Assembly: GCA_024509875.1 (NCBI GenBank)
Contig: JAMPIV010009922.1
Coordinates: 101,001 to 165,000, forward strand
DNA from: Oreohelix idahoensis
Taxonomy: Eukaryota > Mollusca > Gastropoda > Stylommatophora > Oreohelicidae
Reading direction: 5' to 3'
DNA length: 64,000 bases
The notes beneath the pieces were generated by a model. That model ran no database searches and was not told the DNA's origin. It was given only the letters and a program-made list of their open reading frames with translations. This document shows positions 9,946 through 20,453 of this stretch, in pieces; within the stretch, counting starts at the first letter, position 1; every line of letters begins with the position of its first letter. The position numbers and the translations under genes were made by a program.

Positions 9946-10817
9946 TCTTCGAAGTAACTGCTATGGCAGTTTTCCCCAGTGAATCTCTGTGCGTCGGGAT
10001 GACGACAGAATTCCTTGTGATGTTCTGAGGATTCATTTGCCAGGTAATACCGACCTTTATGCATTATTACGCTTTTCGGTGGCAGAACATGTAAAGGATT
10101 ACCTAGGGTGAACAGCAGCTCACTGATCCGCCATTTCAGAACTTATATATTTGTGCTCGAGGTAGCCATCCAAGACTGTTAGTCTTATATTGTCCAGAAA
10201 TCCAGTGACGAAGATATATTGTGGGAGCCGCAGATTGGCGGAATTCATATCTACAATAAGTATTACTGCAGGGTTGATGATAACCTATTTAACAGAAGTA
10301 CACGGCCGACGTCAGAACGAGGCCTGTGCTTTCGGCTATTATACTACAGCCTGATATGTGCAATTGGCAGGGAGTGCCAAGTTGCACCTATGTGTCATAG
10401 TAACTAAGGCATCTGACGCGTTTAGTCAGAGACGCCAAGGGCGACGCTACGAACTGTCATTATTGAAGAACTTTGCTATTGATCATGCACGTCTATTCTG
10501 ATGTTTACCTTTTTGAATGCCAAATGTATACCTATCGATGTCAGGTCAGCATGACCTTGTTACACTGACTGTTCCTGTTGATACTATGTGTGTTCCCGTC
10601 AATAAATGTCTTGAAACATGCCTGCAGTGTCAAAGCATCCTTGATTACTGCATGTGAGAGTATGGGTTGCAGGATCTACATCTATACGAGCCTAAACACA
10701 TTCGCGCCTTCATTCGCACCCACACTCAATTCATCATACGCTCGCACTACACATCGAACAACATGTATACTGTCTTGGGCCAGTGATCACATCAACAAGA
10801 AGAAAAAGACAGTTACA
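9946..10817 (+). repeat. 3' LTR of Element 1
   Basis: Starts TCTTCGAAG and ends GTTACA. It is identical to the 5' LTR from 9951 on as far as I can read. The AATAAA signal is at 10601-10606. GAGGC follows at 10818-10822. Confidence 0.93.
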
Positions 10818-10872
10818 GAGGCGTTTGATGCAACACAGAGAAAGCCGAAAGGAGTCTGTGTTGCTGACTACC
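10818..10872 (+). mobile_element. Short LINE A segment stranded between two LTR elements
   Basis: The right GAGGC copy of Element 1 plus 50 bases that keep the LINE A reading frame (LMQHRESRKES, VLLTT). The 3' edge, CTACC at 10868-10872, resembles CTAAC at 22079-22083 beyond Element 2. It is probably that element's five-base duplication with one later change. Confidence 0.8.
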
Positions 10873-11709
10873 TGTTACAGGGTCCGATTATGGCTATCAT
10901 CTGTTGAAGATGTATCTTAATCGAAGCAGGGTATTTTATTAATAAATTGAGTGTCATCGTTTTATTTCTTCCGAACCCTGTCTACGAGTTTGTCAATATT
11001 AATGTTCTTGAATGAACGATATAGTGCTTAAACATACAATGAATGTATAAAAATGGCTTAACTGGTTAGCCAACCTTGAAGGTCATCAATGAGGTAACTC
11101 CCTCCTTTTGAGTCCATAAACACAACATATTTATTAACATTACAGTTCTGTTCACATAATATTTCATGCATAATAATCTTCGTATTCCATGGATTCATTT
11201 CCTATTAGTGCAATCCAGTCCGAACATAAATATCAATGATTATCGTCGACAAAACATGGTAAATTATTTATACGCACTGTTGCGATGCAGTCAGTCGAAA
11301 ATGAGACCTACCAGTTTGCGAACTTGAATTATAAATGATTAATCACTCCCGTAATCAGAATTCAATAACTAATGGTTATCCACAACCATTCTTACTTCAT
11401 CACAATAAAGGCCTGACCCTCTGGCCAAAAAATTATCAAAGAATTACTTGCACTATAAATATCCTGGAAGTAAGCGGAATACACCCGTCTCGTTCGGAGC
11501 TTATAATAAAAAGGGTAAACGTAAAACGTAGTCAAGTGGGACTATGTCAACCGTGACACGTCATAAAGTTACTATACCCTTCGCGTTAAATAAAATACCG
11601 TGAAGCGTGAAAAAAGATTCTATATTAAAAACCATCTCAAGCATCCAATGTGCAACATTAAAAGTGCTCACAACTGTAGCAGACGACATCGTTAAAACGA
11701 GTCGTAACA
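10873..11709 (-). repeat. 3' LTR of Element 2
   Basis: Uninterrupted LTR copy of 837 bases, starting TGTTACAG and ending GTCGTAACA on the plus strand. It serves as the empty-site reference showing exactly what was inserted into the other LTR. Confidence 0.92.
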
Positions 11710-11889
11710 TTCCCCTCACCGACGGGGGTAAAAAAAAAATATTCTATAGATTTTTTTGAATTAACTATATGAATTATCATAAAAAATTTAACAATACACG
11801 ATATATGGCCTACGATGTTCTGTCTAGAACAGTGTCGTAAGTCATGTGAATATAATACATGTCATGTAATACATGAAAATTATATTCTT
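11710..11889 (-). other. Polypurine tract region of Element 2 and AT-rich flank
   Basis: On the minus strand GGTGAGGGGAA runs up to the LTR start and is the likely polypurine tract. The rest is AT-rich and leads to the GAA-type tail of the nested LINE. Confidence 0.5.
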
Positions 11890-13570
11890 CTTCTTCTTTG
11901 ATCCACTGTCACTGAGCGTCAGCTCTTGGTGATCTTGATGCCATTATATGGTACTGCGCAGTTCGTATAAGCTGTTCTGAGCTGCCATACAGTGTATTGT
12001 CTATGGATGGGTTGTGTGGTAGCAGTTGTTGTCTCAGTCCCTGAAGTGCAGGGCACTGTAGTAGGTGGTGTTCTACTGTCTCCAACGGGTTAGGGCAGTG
12101 TCTACATTTTGCTATATTTTGTGAACTTAGTCTGTTTCTGTGGCCATTTAATGTAGAGTGGCCTGTTCTCAATCTGAAGATTTTGGTTTGGTACCTTCGT
12201 TCGATATCGTTCATAGCATCTTTCTTATTTGGGGCTGTTTGGTGAATGAAGAGTCTTCTTCCTGTTTTAGCCTGTGCCCACGTGTTCAGCCAAACTTCTT
12301 TACAGTTGTTTTTGACTATTTGTTTAACTGTTAACATACTCAGTGGGTGATCAATCTGTTACATTTTTGCTCCCTTCTTTGCCAGTCTATCAGCAACTTC
12401 ATTTAATGCGATGTTTATGTGGCCAGGTATTCATTGCATGTATATTTCTGTTCCGTACAAGTTCGTAATTTTGTGGCATGTTTCTTGAACCTTCTGGGTA
12501 GTACTGGTCGAGTTGGTTTTCCAGTTTCCTATTGCCAAGAGGGCAGCCTGCGAGTCTGAGAATACTACAACATCATTTGGTTCCATTTCGTCTGATTCAA
12601 AGAGTTCAAAAATTCTAGTTAGGGTTTTAGGGTTTTCTGGATGGCGACTACTTCGGCTTCGTAGTTTGTGCACTAGATACCACAGGGACCTGCAATTTTG
12701 ACGGGTTCTTCAGTACTGGGTGGGATGATTATGGCCCCGTATTCAGCATTTATGACTGCTTTGAAAGCTGACCCGTCTGTATAGGCATGGATAATGTCTT
12801 CATCGTACTGACAGATGGTTTCCATGGCAAGTTTTTTCAGCAGCGTAGGTATGAGGCTTTTATTTGCGGGTTGTAGAAGGTTTGTACGTATTATTGGTCT
12901 TTTTAGTTCTACGTGAGGTGGTAGGTCAGGCACAACTTGAGTAGGTAGTCTAGTCTCTGGTATATAGTGCTTCCCTGAAAGCTCTTGGTACTTTCTAGTG
13001 AAAGATGTCTTTTTAAATCGGTACCTGGAGTTGAGGTCACCGATAACGTTTTTGCAAGGGTCATCTTTGTCAGCTCGCAAGAATCTTTCTGCCGTGATAA
13101 TGACTGATTTCTCTCTCCTTAGTTCTAGGGGTTCCACATTGGCGGAAATCTCACATGCGCTGGTCGGAGTAGTTCGCAAGCCTCCACAGATGAATATGAG
13201 TGCCTGGTTTTGTATGCGATCTAGTTTCAGTCTGAGTGTTGGGCTAGCAGTGGCTTGCAGGGGTAGAGAGTAATCCATAACTGAGCGCACGTATCCCAAG
13301 TACAGTTGTCGTAGGGTGCTCTGATTGGATCCCCAATCAGTGCTTGCCAAACGCTTTATGAGGTTTAGCCTTCTAGAGGCCTTAGCAGTTAGGGACTCAA
13401 CATGCGTTTTGTATGTGAGTCTGGTATCTAGCTGTATCCCTAGACAAGTCGGATTGTTCTCTTTAGCTAGCTTTGCATCATCAAGTTTTAAATCCAGTTC
13501 TTTCTTTACTGTTTTGTTGCTGAGTGTGAATATAGTGTAGACTGTCTTACTCCTGTTGATCACCATATAT
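11890..13570 (-). mobile_element. 5'-truncated I-type LINE with RNase H, nested in Element 2
   Basis: The 3' end of an ORF2 from an I-superfamily non-LTR retrotransposon. Along the minus strand: the RT thumb region (NRSKT, CLGIQLD), an RNase H domain (HAYTDGSAF, then VVFSDSQAALLAI) and a C-terminal Cys/His module (CRHC...HHLLQC). It ends in a GAAGAAGAA tail at 11890-11900. The catalytic RT fingers and palm upstream are missing, typical 5' truncation. Breaks include a stop at about 12671 within CGI/CTNYEAEV, frame changes near 12620 and 12430, and short gaps. Target duplications were not recognised. Confidence 0.85.
12671..13566 (-). pseudogene. RT thumb and RNase H start of truncated I-type LINE
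   Basis: The longest open part, 297 residues, of the truncated ORF2. It runs from NRSKT (after the lost YADD palm) through CLGIQLDTRLTYKTHV to the first RNase H strand with the catalytic Asp in YTDGS. It ends at a TAG where related sequence continues in the same phase. Later pieces at 12431-12673 and 11909-12337 carry the second Asp (SDSQ) and the C-terminal zinc module. It cannot be active without the RT palm. Confidence 0.85.
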
Positions 13571-15029
13571 TAAATTAACTAAATAACAAGTCATCTGTCA
13601 GAAAGGATAGTAGATAATTATCTACATAACTAAAAATCGTGTGTTGTATCATGAAATATACTAACTAAATATAGAATTAACTAAATAATTAATGTAATAT
13701 GTGTAGTATGTAATAGAATTAAATTATAATTAAATAAAGCAACGTATGGTATCAATATGGAAGAAAGTAAAGAAAAGAACTATGGAGAATACCTGATAGT
13801 TAAGTAGTAAGAAAGCAATAGACTAAAAATAAAATAGATGTGTAAAGAATTAACTATGTATCCAAATTAAAGTATCAGCTAACGAAAGAAAGAAAAAATA
13901 TTTCATGTTATATCATAATCAAATTCACATAAGTTCTTAACTACATCAAATAGTAACTAATTATATCACTGTAGTCCTGATTTCAACTGTGTGATTATGT
14001 TTTGTTTTCTATTCTTTTTTATATATATTTATCTTTTTAACACTTTTTTTTTATTTTATTCAATCCCAAAATAATGAAAATCCTATTATCAGTCATGAAG
14101 ATCACTCTGTACTTAGTTCCTTCATGTGTGTAAACTACGGTTTGTTCCATACGAAGAGAAAATTCATTCCACAAGCGATAATCTTGAGTTCCACCGTTCC
14201 AATTTAAATGTAGGTAAACGTAAGTTCCATCCTATGTGTACTCGATTTTTGATTGAAGATCGTATCCGATTGATTTAGACATGTATAGAAACCAAACAAA
14301 GTTCCTTGAAATTTGATCGAAATTTATAACGTTCCATGAATATTCTTTCCTCATGCGCATTGTTCCAAAACACTTATGTTCTTCGGCCTATCAAAAGTTG
14401 TATAGGAATTTGTAGACTTCCGTAAGGAACCTCATTTCGTGGCTCCTTATGGGTGAACAGTAAGTCTTGTTATGAATGTGAACGAATAACCTTGAGTATC
14501 TAAGTCTTTTCCGTTCTTTGGGTTGTTAGTTCTTTGGTTAAGAATGTGTTATTTATATGCGCCTGGATCATAATCACATCTGTCATGTAACACGTAGTAG
14601 TAGTTCAGAAGTATTCAAACGTATGTATACTCCAATCTCAATTGTCAGTTGTAGATACGTATGACCACGAACATGGAAGGAGATGTTGAGTGTGTAAGTC
14701 TTTGTAGTACATAACATCTGAGTCGTTAACTTTTATCATATGAAATTGACGTGCTTGACTCGAAATCCCGTACGCTCGTGACATATTCGATAGTACCGTT
14801 AATGAAACTTGACACATCGTTCTACGTCTGAAGTGGAACTGTCACGTTATTAGAAACTGGAATTCTATCAAAAGATTACTAGTCCTTAGATGCGAACGTC
14901 ACTGAAGTTGAAATTGCCTGCATCTGAAGGAGATATATTTGGGTAAAATTTAGTAACACCTGTTGACCTCAGATTTAGGAGGTATTTAATAAAAAGGTTA
15001 CCTAGAAATTTAGTGGACGCAATGTTAAC
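13571..15029 (-). other. AT-rich non-coding part of Element 2
   Basis: About 1.45 kb, strongly AT-rich near 13570-14050, with no convincing frame. In Element 1 the comparable place holds pol. I see no RT, RNase H or integrase motif in any frame, even in decayed form. Confidence 0.6.
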
Positions 15030-15878
15030 TTATGTAGTTCGTGTCACTTTCACAGACATGTCTTTTCTAAAGACAAATAGACGGTATACGAACTTATGCT
15101 GCATTGGCTGAGCATAGTTAGAACAATCAACCAAGTTACTGTCTATCATAGGCATGGTAAAATTAATGATAAGACACGAAGACACATTATCATAGTAGAT
15201 AGGGTGATATGTATCACTATGTACGGCAGTGTGTTCAAAACATGTCATATGCGACAGTTTATGATGCAAAGTGAAAACTTTGTTGACCGACTGATCGGTT
15301 TTAAGTTTACTATTAGAGGTACACACAATCTTGAAGCCATTAATTGTATAAATGAAACCCTTAACACTATTGATAATGTTACAATTCTTATTCTTATGAA
15401 GAACAGACTCTTTCTGATCGTATTGCCACGGTAATGTAGATTTAACTGTAGGTAGATTTAAAGAATTAAGTTGGTCATGAAGAAAACATTCTTCTTCTTG
15501 AAATAGGGATAGACTATCATACTGAAAATAGACAAGTAAGTTGTCACTGAGATCTGGAAAAGAAAGTTGTAAATGTTCAGGATGAATATGAAACACCCTA
15601 AACATATTACAAGGAAGATCAACTTTTGATAACCCAAAGTGATGAGTCATCTCAGAACGTGACATGACATGTATACACATGTCAGTGGTAGAATGACCTA
15701 ACATCGTCTCATTGGTAGTGCAATGAGTACCGGACATTGTATTCAAGACGAAAAGTAAGAAAATCATCAATATCATTTTCTTAAGAAAATATGTGTAAGT
15801 AGACATTGAGAAGTCCGTAATGACATGAGTGCCTGTCAAACAAGATGACCATAGTATGCTTGTGAACACAGACCACAA
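15030..15878 (-). CDS. Secreted glycoprotein-like ORF of Element 2 (unknown)
   Basis: An uninterrupted 282-codon frame located where pol would be expected. An internal Met starts KKMILMIFLLFVLNTMSG, a good signal-peptide or membrane segment around residues 33-52. The remainder has about eight cysteines, sequons NET, NVSS and NFT, and His/Ser-rich stretches, and ends at a stop without a clear C-terminal anchor. The 5' end overlaps the preceding frame by 43 bases in another phase. It resembles in layout the extra env-like frames of some LTR elements, but I recognise no envelope or other family. A captured host gene or chance frame remain possible. Confidence 0.5.
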   Translation of the reverse strand: MWSVFTSILWSSCLTGTHVITDFSMSTYTYFLKKMILMIFLLFVLNTMSGTHCTTNETMLGHSTTDMCIHVMSRSEMTHHFGLSKVDLPCNMFRVFHIHPEHLQLSFPDLSDNLLVYFQYDSLSLFQEEECFLHDQLNSLNLPTVKSTLPWQYDQKESVLHKNKNCNIINSVKGFIYTINGFKIVCTSNSKLKTDQSVNKVFTLHHKLSHMTCFEHTAVHSDTYHPIYYDNVSSCLIINFTMPMIDSNLVDCSNYAQPMQHKFVYRLFVFRKDMSVKVTRTT

Positions 15879-16276
15879 ATATAAAGAAAAAATGTGTGTA
15901 ATGTAGTAGTTATACCAGACGTGTATCTGTATACTGGTACATCATATGATGTAAGCACAACAGTGTCAACATGCGTGACAGTAGAAGTGCCTGTAGTGTT
16001 AATATCACCCCTACTTGGTGTATCAAACCTGACTTCAACAATATTATTATTATGTGGGAGAGTCTCATCATTCTCCTCGTCATCTTCCAGAATGGTGCCA
16101 AGACCAAAATTTGAAAATACTATGCAACCTGTGGCGAATTTACTGGCACGTATTTGAGCCATAGTAATGACCGTGTCATCAGTGCAATAGTGCCGTCGTT
16201 CCCAATCCTCAATCTTACTCGGTGAGCAATCCTTGCTACCATCGATGCGGCCCACAGTTAAATCCGCAACAGGATT
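15836..16276 (-). pseudogene. Protease C-terminus plus unfamiliar extension, Element 2
   Basis: Opens in phase with the protease after a TAG at 16277-16279. It starts NPVADLTVGRIDG, the counterpart of NPIADLIIGRI in Element 1, so it is the end of the protease. It then continues about 115 residues with an acidic patch (EDDEENDE), Thr-rich sequence and a hydrophobic end (TFFLYICGLC). The part after WERR has no counterpart in Element 1. The TAG is probably a nonsense change at the position of Pro in Element 1. Confidence 0.65.
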
Positions 16277-16967
16277 CTACAACAAACAAACGTTAACTCT
16301 TCCTGAAAAGAAAGGGGTATGTACATCCAAAATAGCAGTGGGATAGTACTCAATAGTACCCCCAAAAGTACTACATTTAACAATTTTATTCGTTAAATAT
16401 CTAGGATGTACTAAGGACTGCCTAATTCCGATGGTGGTCGAACCTGAATCTCTCAAAACGGATACCATTGTCCCGTTGACCAGTCCTCTATTAAAGATCA
16501 GGGTGCTGGTACAATCATTTGCAGAAAGACCAACTTCTGGTAAAATGTGTCCACAATTCAGCACTGTCTCTTTGGCCTTCTGAAAAAGAACATTACAATC
16601 ATGGCAACTATTTGCCACATTATAATTAACGGCATAACATGTAGATGATGATTGCCCCTGATTATTGTTATCTGTGACACTTGGGATCGTACCGGTAGTG
16701 AGTGCCGCCCCTGCACTGTGATCAAAGTGTGCTGGTCTAAGTGAGTGAGGCCGCTGTCGGTGATGGTCACCGGAATTATTACTGTCTACCGTTGTAGCTA
16801 TTACCTCTAGATCTGTAATTATGATTATTATTATGCCACTTATTACCATTGTTATTTGCATTGCCATTAAATGGTTTATTCCAATTTGATTTTTCTTGAT
16901 AATTATTGTTATGTCTGAACTGAGGTATCTGATTTCTAAACTGCTGCCTTCCTCGGTTGAAATTACC
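16277..16967 (-). pseudogene. pro: Protease segment of Element 2
   Basis: Asn/Gly-rich linker, then CHDC, 13 residues and CGH, then a retropepsin core with VLRDSGSTTIG (catalytic Asp-Ser-Gly) and GGTIEYYPTAI. Spacing of the Cys/His motif is identical to Element 1 although the sequence between is diverged. The Gag tail continues past a TAG (16965-16967) for some 60 residues in the Gag phase. It changes phase near 16790-16800, so at least one stop and one indel separate it from Gag. Confidence 0.8.
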
Positions 16968-18092
16968 CTAGTTGTTATAATTATTTTGCCCCTGATAATA
17001 ACTGTCATTATATCCCTTATTTGAAAATTTTCTATCAAAGCTTTGAGCTCTTGATCTTTCATACCCATGATCTGCCATATTAGACGCAGCTGGTAGTGGT
17101 TCTCTTAATTGTGAATTAGATAAGCTAACATTTGGGTGTGCAGTACAGTAATTTATTGCTATTTTGTCTAATTCCTCTATAGTGGGTGGTTTGCGCTCCT
17201 GTAGAAAGGAAAACAATGGTGCGCTAACAGAGGATAAAACCTTGTCCCTAAGTAGCAAATCAACTAACTTATCGTAGGATTTTTCTACCCCAGCAAGTTC
17301 AACCCATCTATTGAATGTGTTGCGTATATTCACAATGAACCCAGTAAAATCTTTATTTGACTCTGGTAGAAGAGTTTTAAACTTTAGTCTACATTCTTCC
17401 TCATCCAAATGAAACCGTCGTAATAACAAAGCCTTTATGGCATCATAATCACAAGCTATTGTTGGATCAATATTCTCAGTTGCATTTAAGGGCTCACTAT
17501 CTAAAAATTCGCGGAGTTTTAGTGCCCATGTGGATTTATCCAATTTATTTGTCTTACGTACCTGTTCAAAACATGTTAGATACGATGCTAAATCGTCGAA
17601 GTTGAGTTTAAAATGTGGCAATTTAAAATTATAGTAGCTTTTGTTTTGGTTGGATGAAGACATATCGTGTGAATTATCACTATGGCTATTTGTAGCAATT
17701 AGTGATTTTAATTTTAATGCTTCCAACTGAATAAGTGCCAATTCTTTTTCTTGTTGCCTTATAATTTCTTCTTGTTTCCTTTTATTTTCTTCTTCAATCC
17801 GCAACATTTCATCTCTTGCCCTTTTTCTTTCTTCCTTGGCTTCTCTCTCTTCTTCTTGACGCTTTAATTTGGCCTCACGTTCTTCTTCTTGACGCTTTAA
17901 TTTGGCCTCACGTTCTTTTTCTTCTCGCTTTAATTCAGCTTTCTTTTCTTCTTCTTCTCGCTTTGCCATAGCCTTTCTCTCAGCTTCCTTAGCCTCATAT
18001 TTTTCTAGTTCCGCCACTGCATATTCTCTAAGAGCATCTCCTTTCATAACAAAATCCTTCCCGATTTTCACAAAATGCTCTGAAGTAAACAT
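16965..18092 (-). CDS. gag: Gag of Element 2
   Basis: 374 residues from ATG 18092. Residues about 20-125 form a strongly charged coiled coil with an 11-residue KRQEEEREAKL repeat. The Gag core follows (FKLPHFKLNFDDLASYL, LLLRRFHLDEEE, FNRWVELAGVEKSYDKL, LLRDKVLSSV). Then comes a Gln/Asn/Tyr-rich tail ending at TAG 16965. The core aligns well with Element 1 Gag and the phase is intact throughout, better preserved than in Element 1. The TAG stands in a NNYNN/GNFNRGRQ context that reads on, suggesting a CAG-to-TAG change. No CCHC knuckle is present. Confidence 0.88.
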
Positions 18093-19410
18093 CTTGAAGT
18101 TAATAATCTATTTATTTATTCAACTATATGTATTAATCACCAATATAAATTAATCAATTAATTATATGTGCCTATTGGCTAATGTAATACTATGACTAGA
18201 ACAGTCTACTAAGTACCCCTCAATCTGCTTACCATATTCAAGGTAAGAGCTAAATTTATTCTTATTTATCAATATATTATGATATCATGCCATATGTAGC
18301 ATGTGTAAACAGTAGTGACATGGACTACTAGTGCATTATGATGCAACCAAATTAGTCATCAAGTATTTTTTAAGAAATTAATCCTAAGTATTATAATATT
18401 GTTATCTTATATTTATTTCATTCTATTATCAATATAATATAATTATAAATGAATACAATACAGTAGATAACATGAAACCAAAGTGTTACAACACGAAATC
18501 ACGCCACTATTGACAATTTACAGACATTAAAAATGATCCTATAAACTGAAGCAGAATCGGAAGTGACGAGGTGAACTAAAAATTAGAATAGGTCAAACTT
18601 CATCAACTAAGAATCATGACGTCACATGGACTCATAGACGAACGTTACAATATTTATATACGAAAATAAATGATAGGAAGACTAGAATTGACAAGATAGC
18701 TTACGAACAATGACAAAAATGAGTAAAAAGAAACTTAGGACAGTAAAATACCACAAGTATATACATAACTTCACAGCTAAAACACTTAATGTAGAATAGA
18801 TTCAAAAACAAACGCAGTCTGCCACGAACGAAATCTCAGTGGATGCTTTGCAAAAATGAAAATATTCGACTAAACCCTATCAGAACGATCAGGATTTTTG
18901 CGGTCAATTGACACTGACATAACAAAAATCCTGATTCCCGCCAACCGACCCGCTAAGTGCACATTCAGACGACATTATAGAAAATAAACATGCAAAGTAT
19001 GAGAAAAAACATGCCTGGCAAAGCAAAGGACGAAACTTGCCGTTAGGGCCAAAATGTGTACTTATCTTTAAAAGGCGAATTCAATCGTCCGCACAATGCT
19101 GGCATACACCAACATCAAAGTATCGATGTCTGGATTGATCATGATTGATATTGTTGGCGTTGATTAACTTGAATTTATGTGCATCGTGAAGTATTTGACA
19201 ATTGACTCTGATATTGAATATTAACGGCTGGTTCCTCGTCATCTGGGAAGGTTATGACGTCAAAATTGTTCGTAGTGCGCATGCGCTTTGAGCTTTGCCC
19301 CATCGTACGCCCTTTTGCTCGTAAGGAAAATCGAAAACCACTGTTAATGACACTGTAATATTTTGCCTTGAACTGACGAATATTATTTCTTTAATTCATC
19401 AGCAACCACG
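18093..19410 (-). other. Untranslated leader of Element 2
   Basis: About 1.3 kb, AT-rich near 18100-18500, with no plausible gene. It lies between the primer site and Gag, matching the long leader of Element 1 in position and size. Confidence 0.6.
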
Positions 19411-19420
19411 CTGGCCACCA
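19406..19420 (-). other. Candidate primer-binding site of Element 2
   Basis: Read on the minus strand, TGGTGGCCAGCGTGG begins one base after the 5' LTR. It shares TGGTGG-CCAG with the candidate site in Element 1. Confidence 0.55.
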
Positions 19421-19998
19421 CTGTTACAGGGGTCCGATTATGGCTATCATCTGTTGAAGGTGTATCTTAATCGAAGCAGGGTATTTTATTAATAAATTGA
19501 GTGTCATCGTTTTATTCCTTCCGAACCCTGTCTACGAGTTTGTCAATATTAATGTTCTTGAATGAACGATATAGTGCTTAAACATACAATGAATGTATAA
19601 AAATGGCTTAACTGGTTAGCCAACCTTGAAGGTCATCAATGAGGCAACTCCCTCCTTTTGAGTCCATAAACACAACATATTTATTAACATTACAGTTCTG
19701 TTCACATAATATTTCATGCATAATAATCTTCGTATTCCATGGATTCATTTCCTATTAGTGCAATCCAGTCCGAACATAAATATCAATGATTATCGTCGAC
19801 AAAACATGGTAAATTATTTATACGCACTGTTGCGATGCAGTCAGTCGAAAATGAGACCTACCAGTTTGCGAACTTGAATTATAAATGATTAATCACTCCC
19901 GTAATCAGAATTCAATAAATAATGGTTATCCACAACCATTCTTACTTCATCACAATAAAGGCCTGACCCTCTGGCCAAAAATTCTCAAAGAATTACTT

Positions 19999-20278
19999 AC
20001 TTACTTACTTAGTCGTTCCCCTTCTACCGTGCGGTGTAGAGGTTTGGAAGAGAGAGCGCCATACTATCCTATCGGCTGTCTTCCTCCTGGCCTGGTTCCA
20101 TTCTAGTCCTCTATCCTTCACAGATTGTCTAATGTTGTCCTCCCAGCGGACTCTGGGTCGTCCTGGGGGTCTGGATCCCTGGCTCTTTGTTTCCCATGCT
20201 TGTCGTGGTAGCCGATTTTCTCCCATTCTGCAGACATGGCCAAACCATCTTAATTGGGACTGTCTCAAAGAATTACTT
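19999..20278 (-). mobile_element. 5'-truncated non-LTR retrotransposon fragment with 16-base TSD
   Basis: Only the extreme C-terminus of an RT protein remains (LRWFGHVCRMGENRLP, GRPRVRWEDNIRQ, ending HGRRGTTK), followed by a tail of AAGT repeats. TCTCAAAGAATTACTT occurs at 19983-19998 and 20263-20278, and only once in the other LTR. That proves target-primed insertion and fixes the ends. The protein type is that of EN/RT LINEs lacking RNase H. Confidence 0.92.
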
Positions 20279-20453
20279 GCGCTATAAATATTCTGGGAGT
20301 AAGCGGAATACATCCGTCTCGTTCGGAGCTTATAATAAAAAGGGTAAACGTAAAACGTAGTCAAGCGGGACTATGTCAACCGTGACACGCCATAAAGTTA
20401 CTATACACTTCGCGTTCAATAAAATACCGTGAAGCGTGAAAAAACATTCTATA

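Larger units (their letters stand above)
1869..10817 (+). mobile_element. Element 1: GMR1-like LTR retrotransposon with integrase before RT
   Basis: An 8.9 kb LTR retrotransposon with order LTR, primer site, leader, Gag, protease, integrase, reverse transcriptase, RNase H, polypurine tract, LTR. The RT and RNase H are Ty3/gypsy in type, but the integrase comes first as in Ty1/copia. That arrangement is known from GMR1-type elements. The LTRs appear identical over 867 bases and GAGGC flanks both sides, so the insertion is young. It sits inside LINE A. The Gag-protease part has four single-base indels and there is a stop before pol. It is therefore not autonomous as written, unless those are sequencing errors. 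Confidence 0.92.

Noticed and set aside
11335..11556. Frame at 11335-11556 repeated near 19885
   Set aside because: Inside the LTRs of Element 2; the second copy diverges where a LINE fragment inserted.
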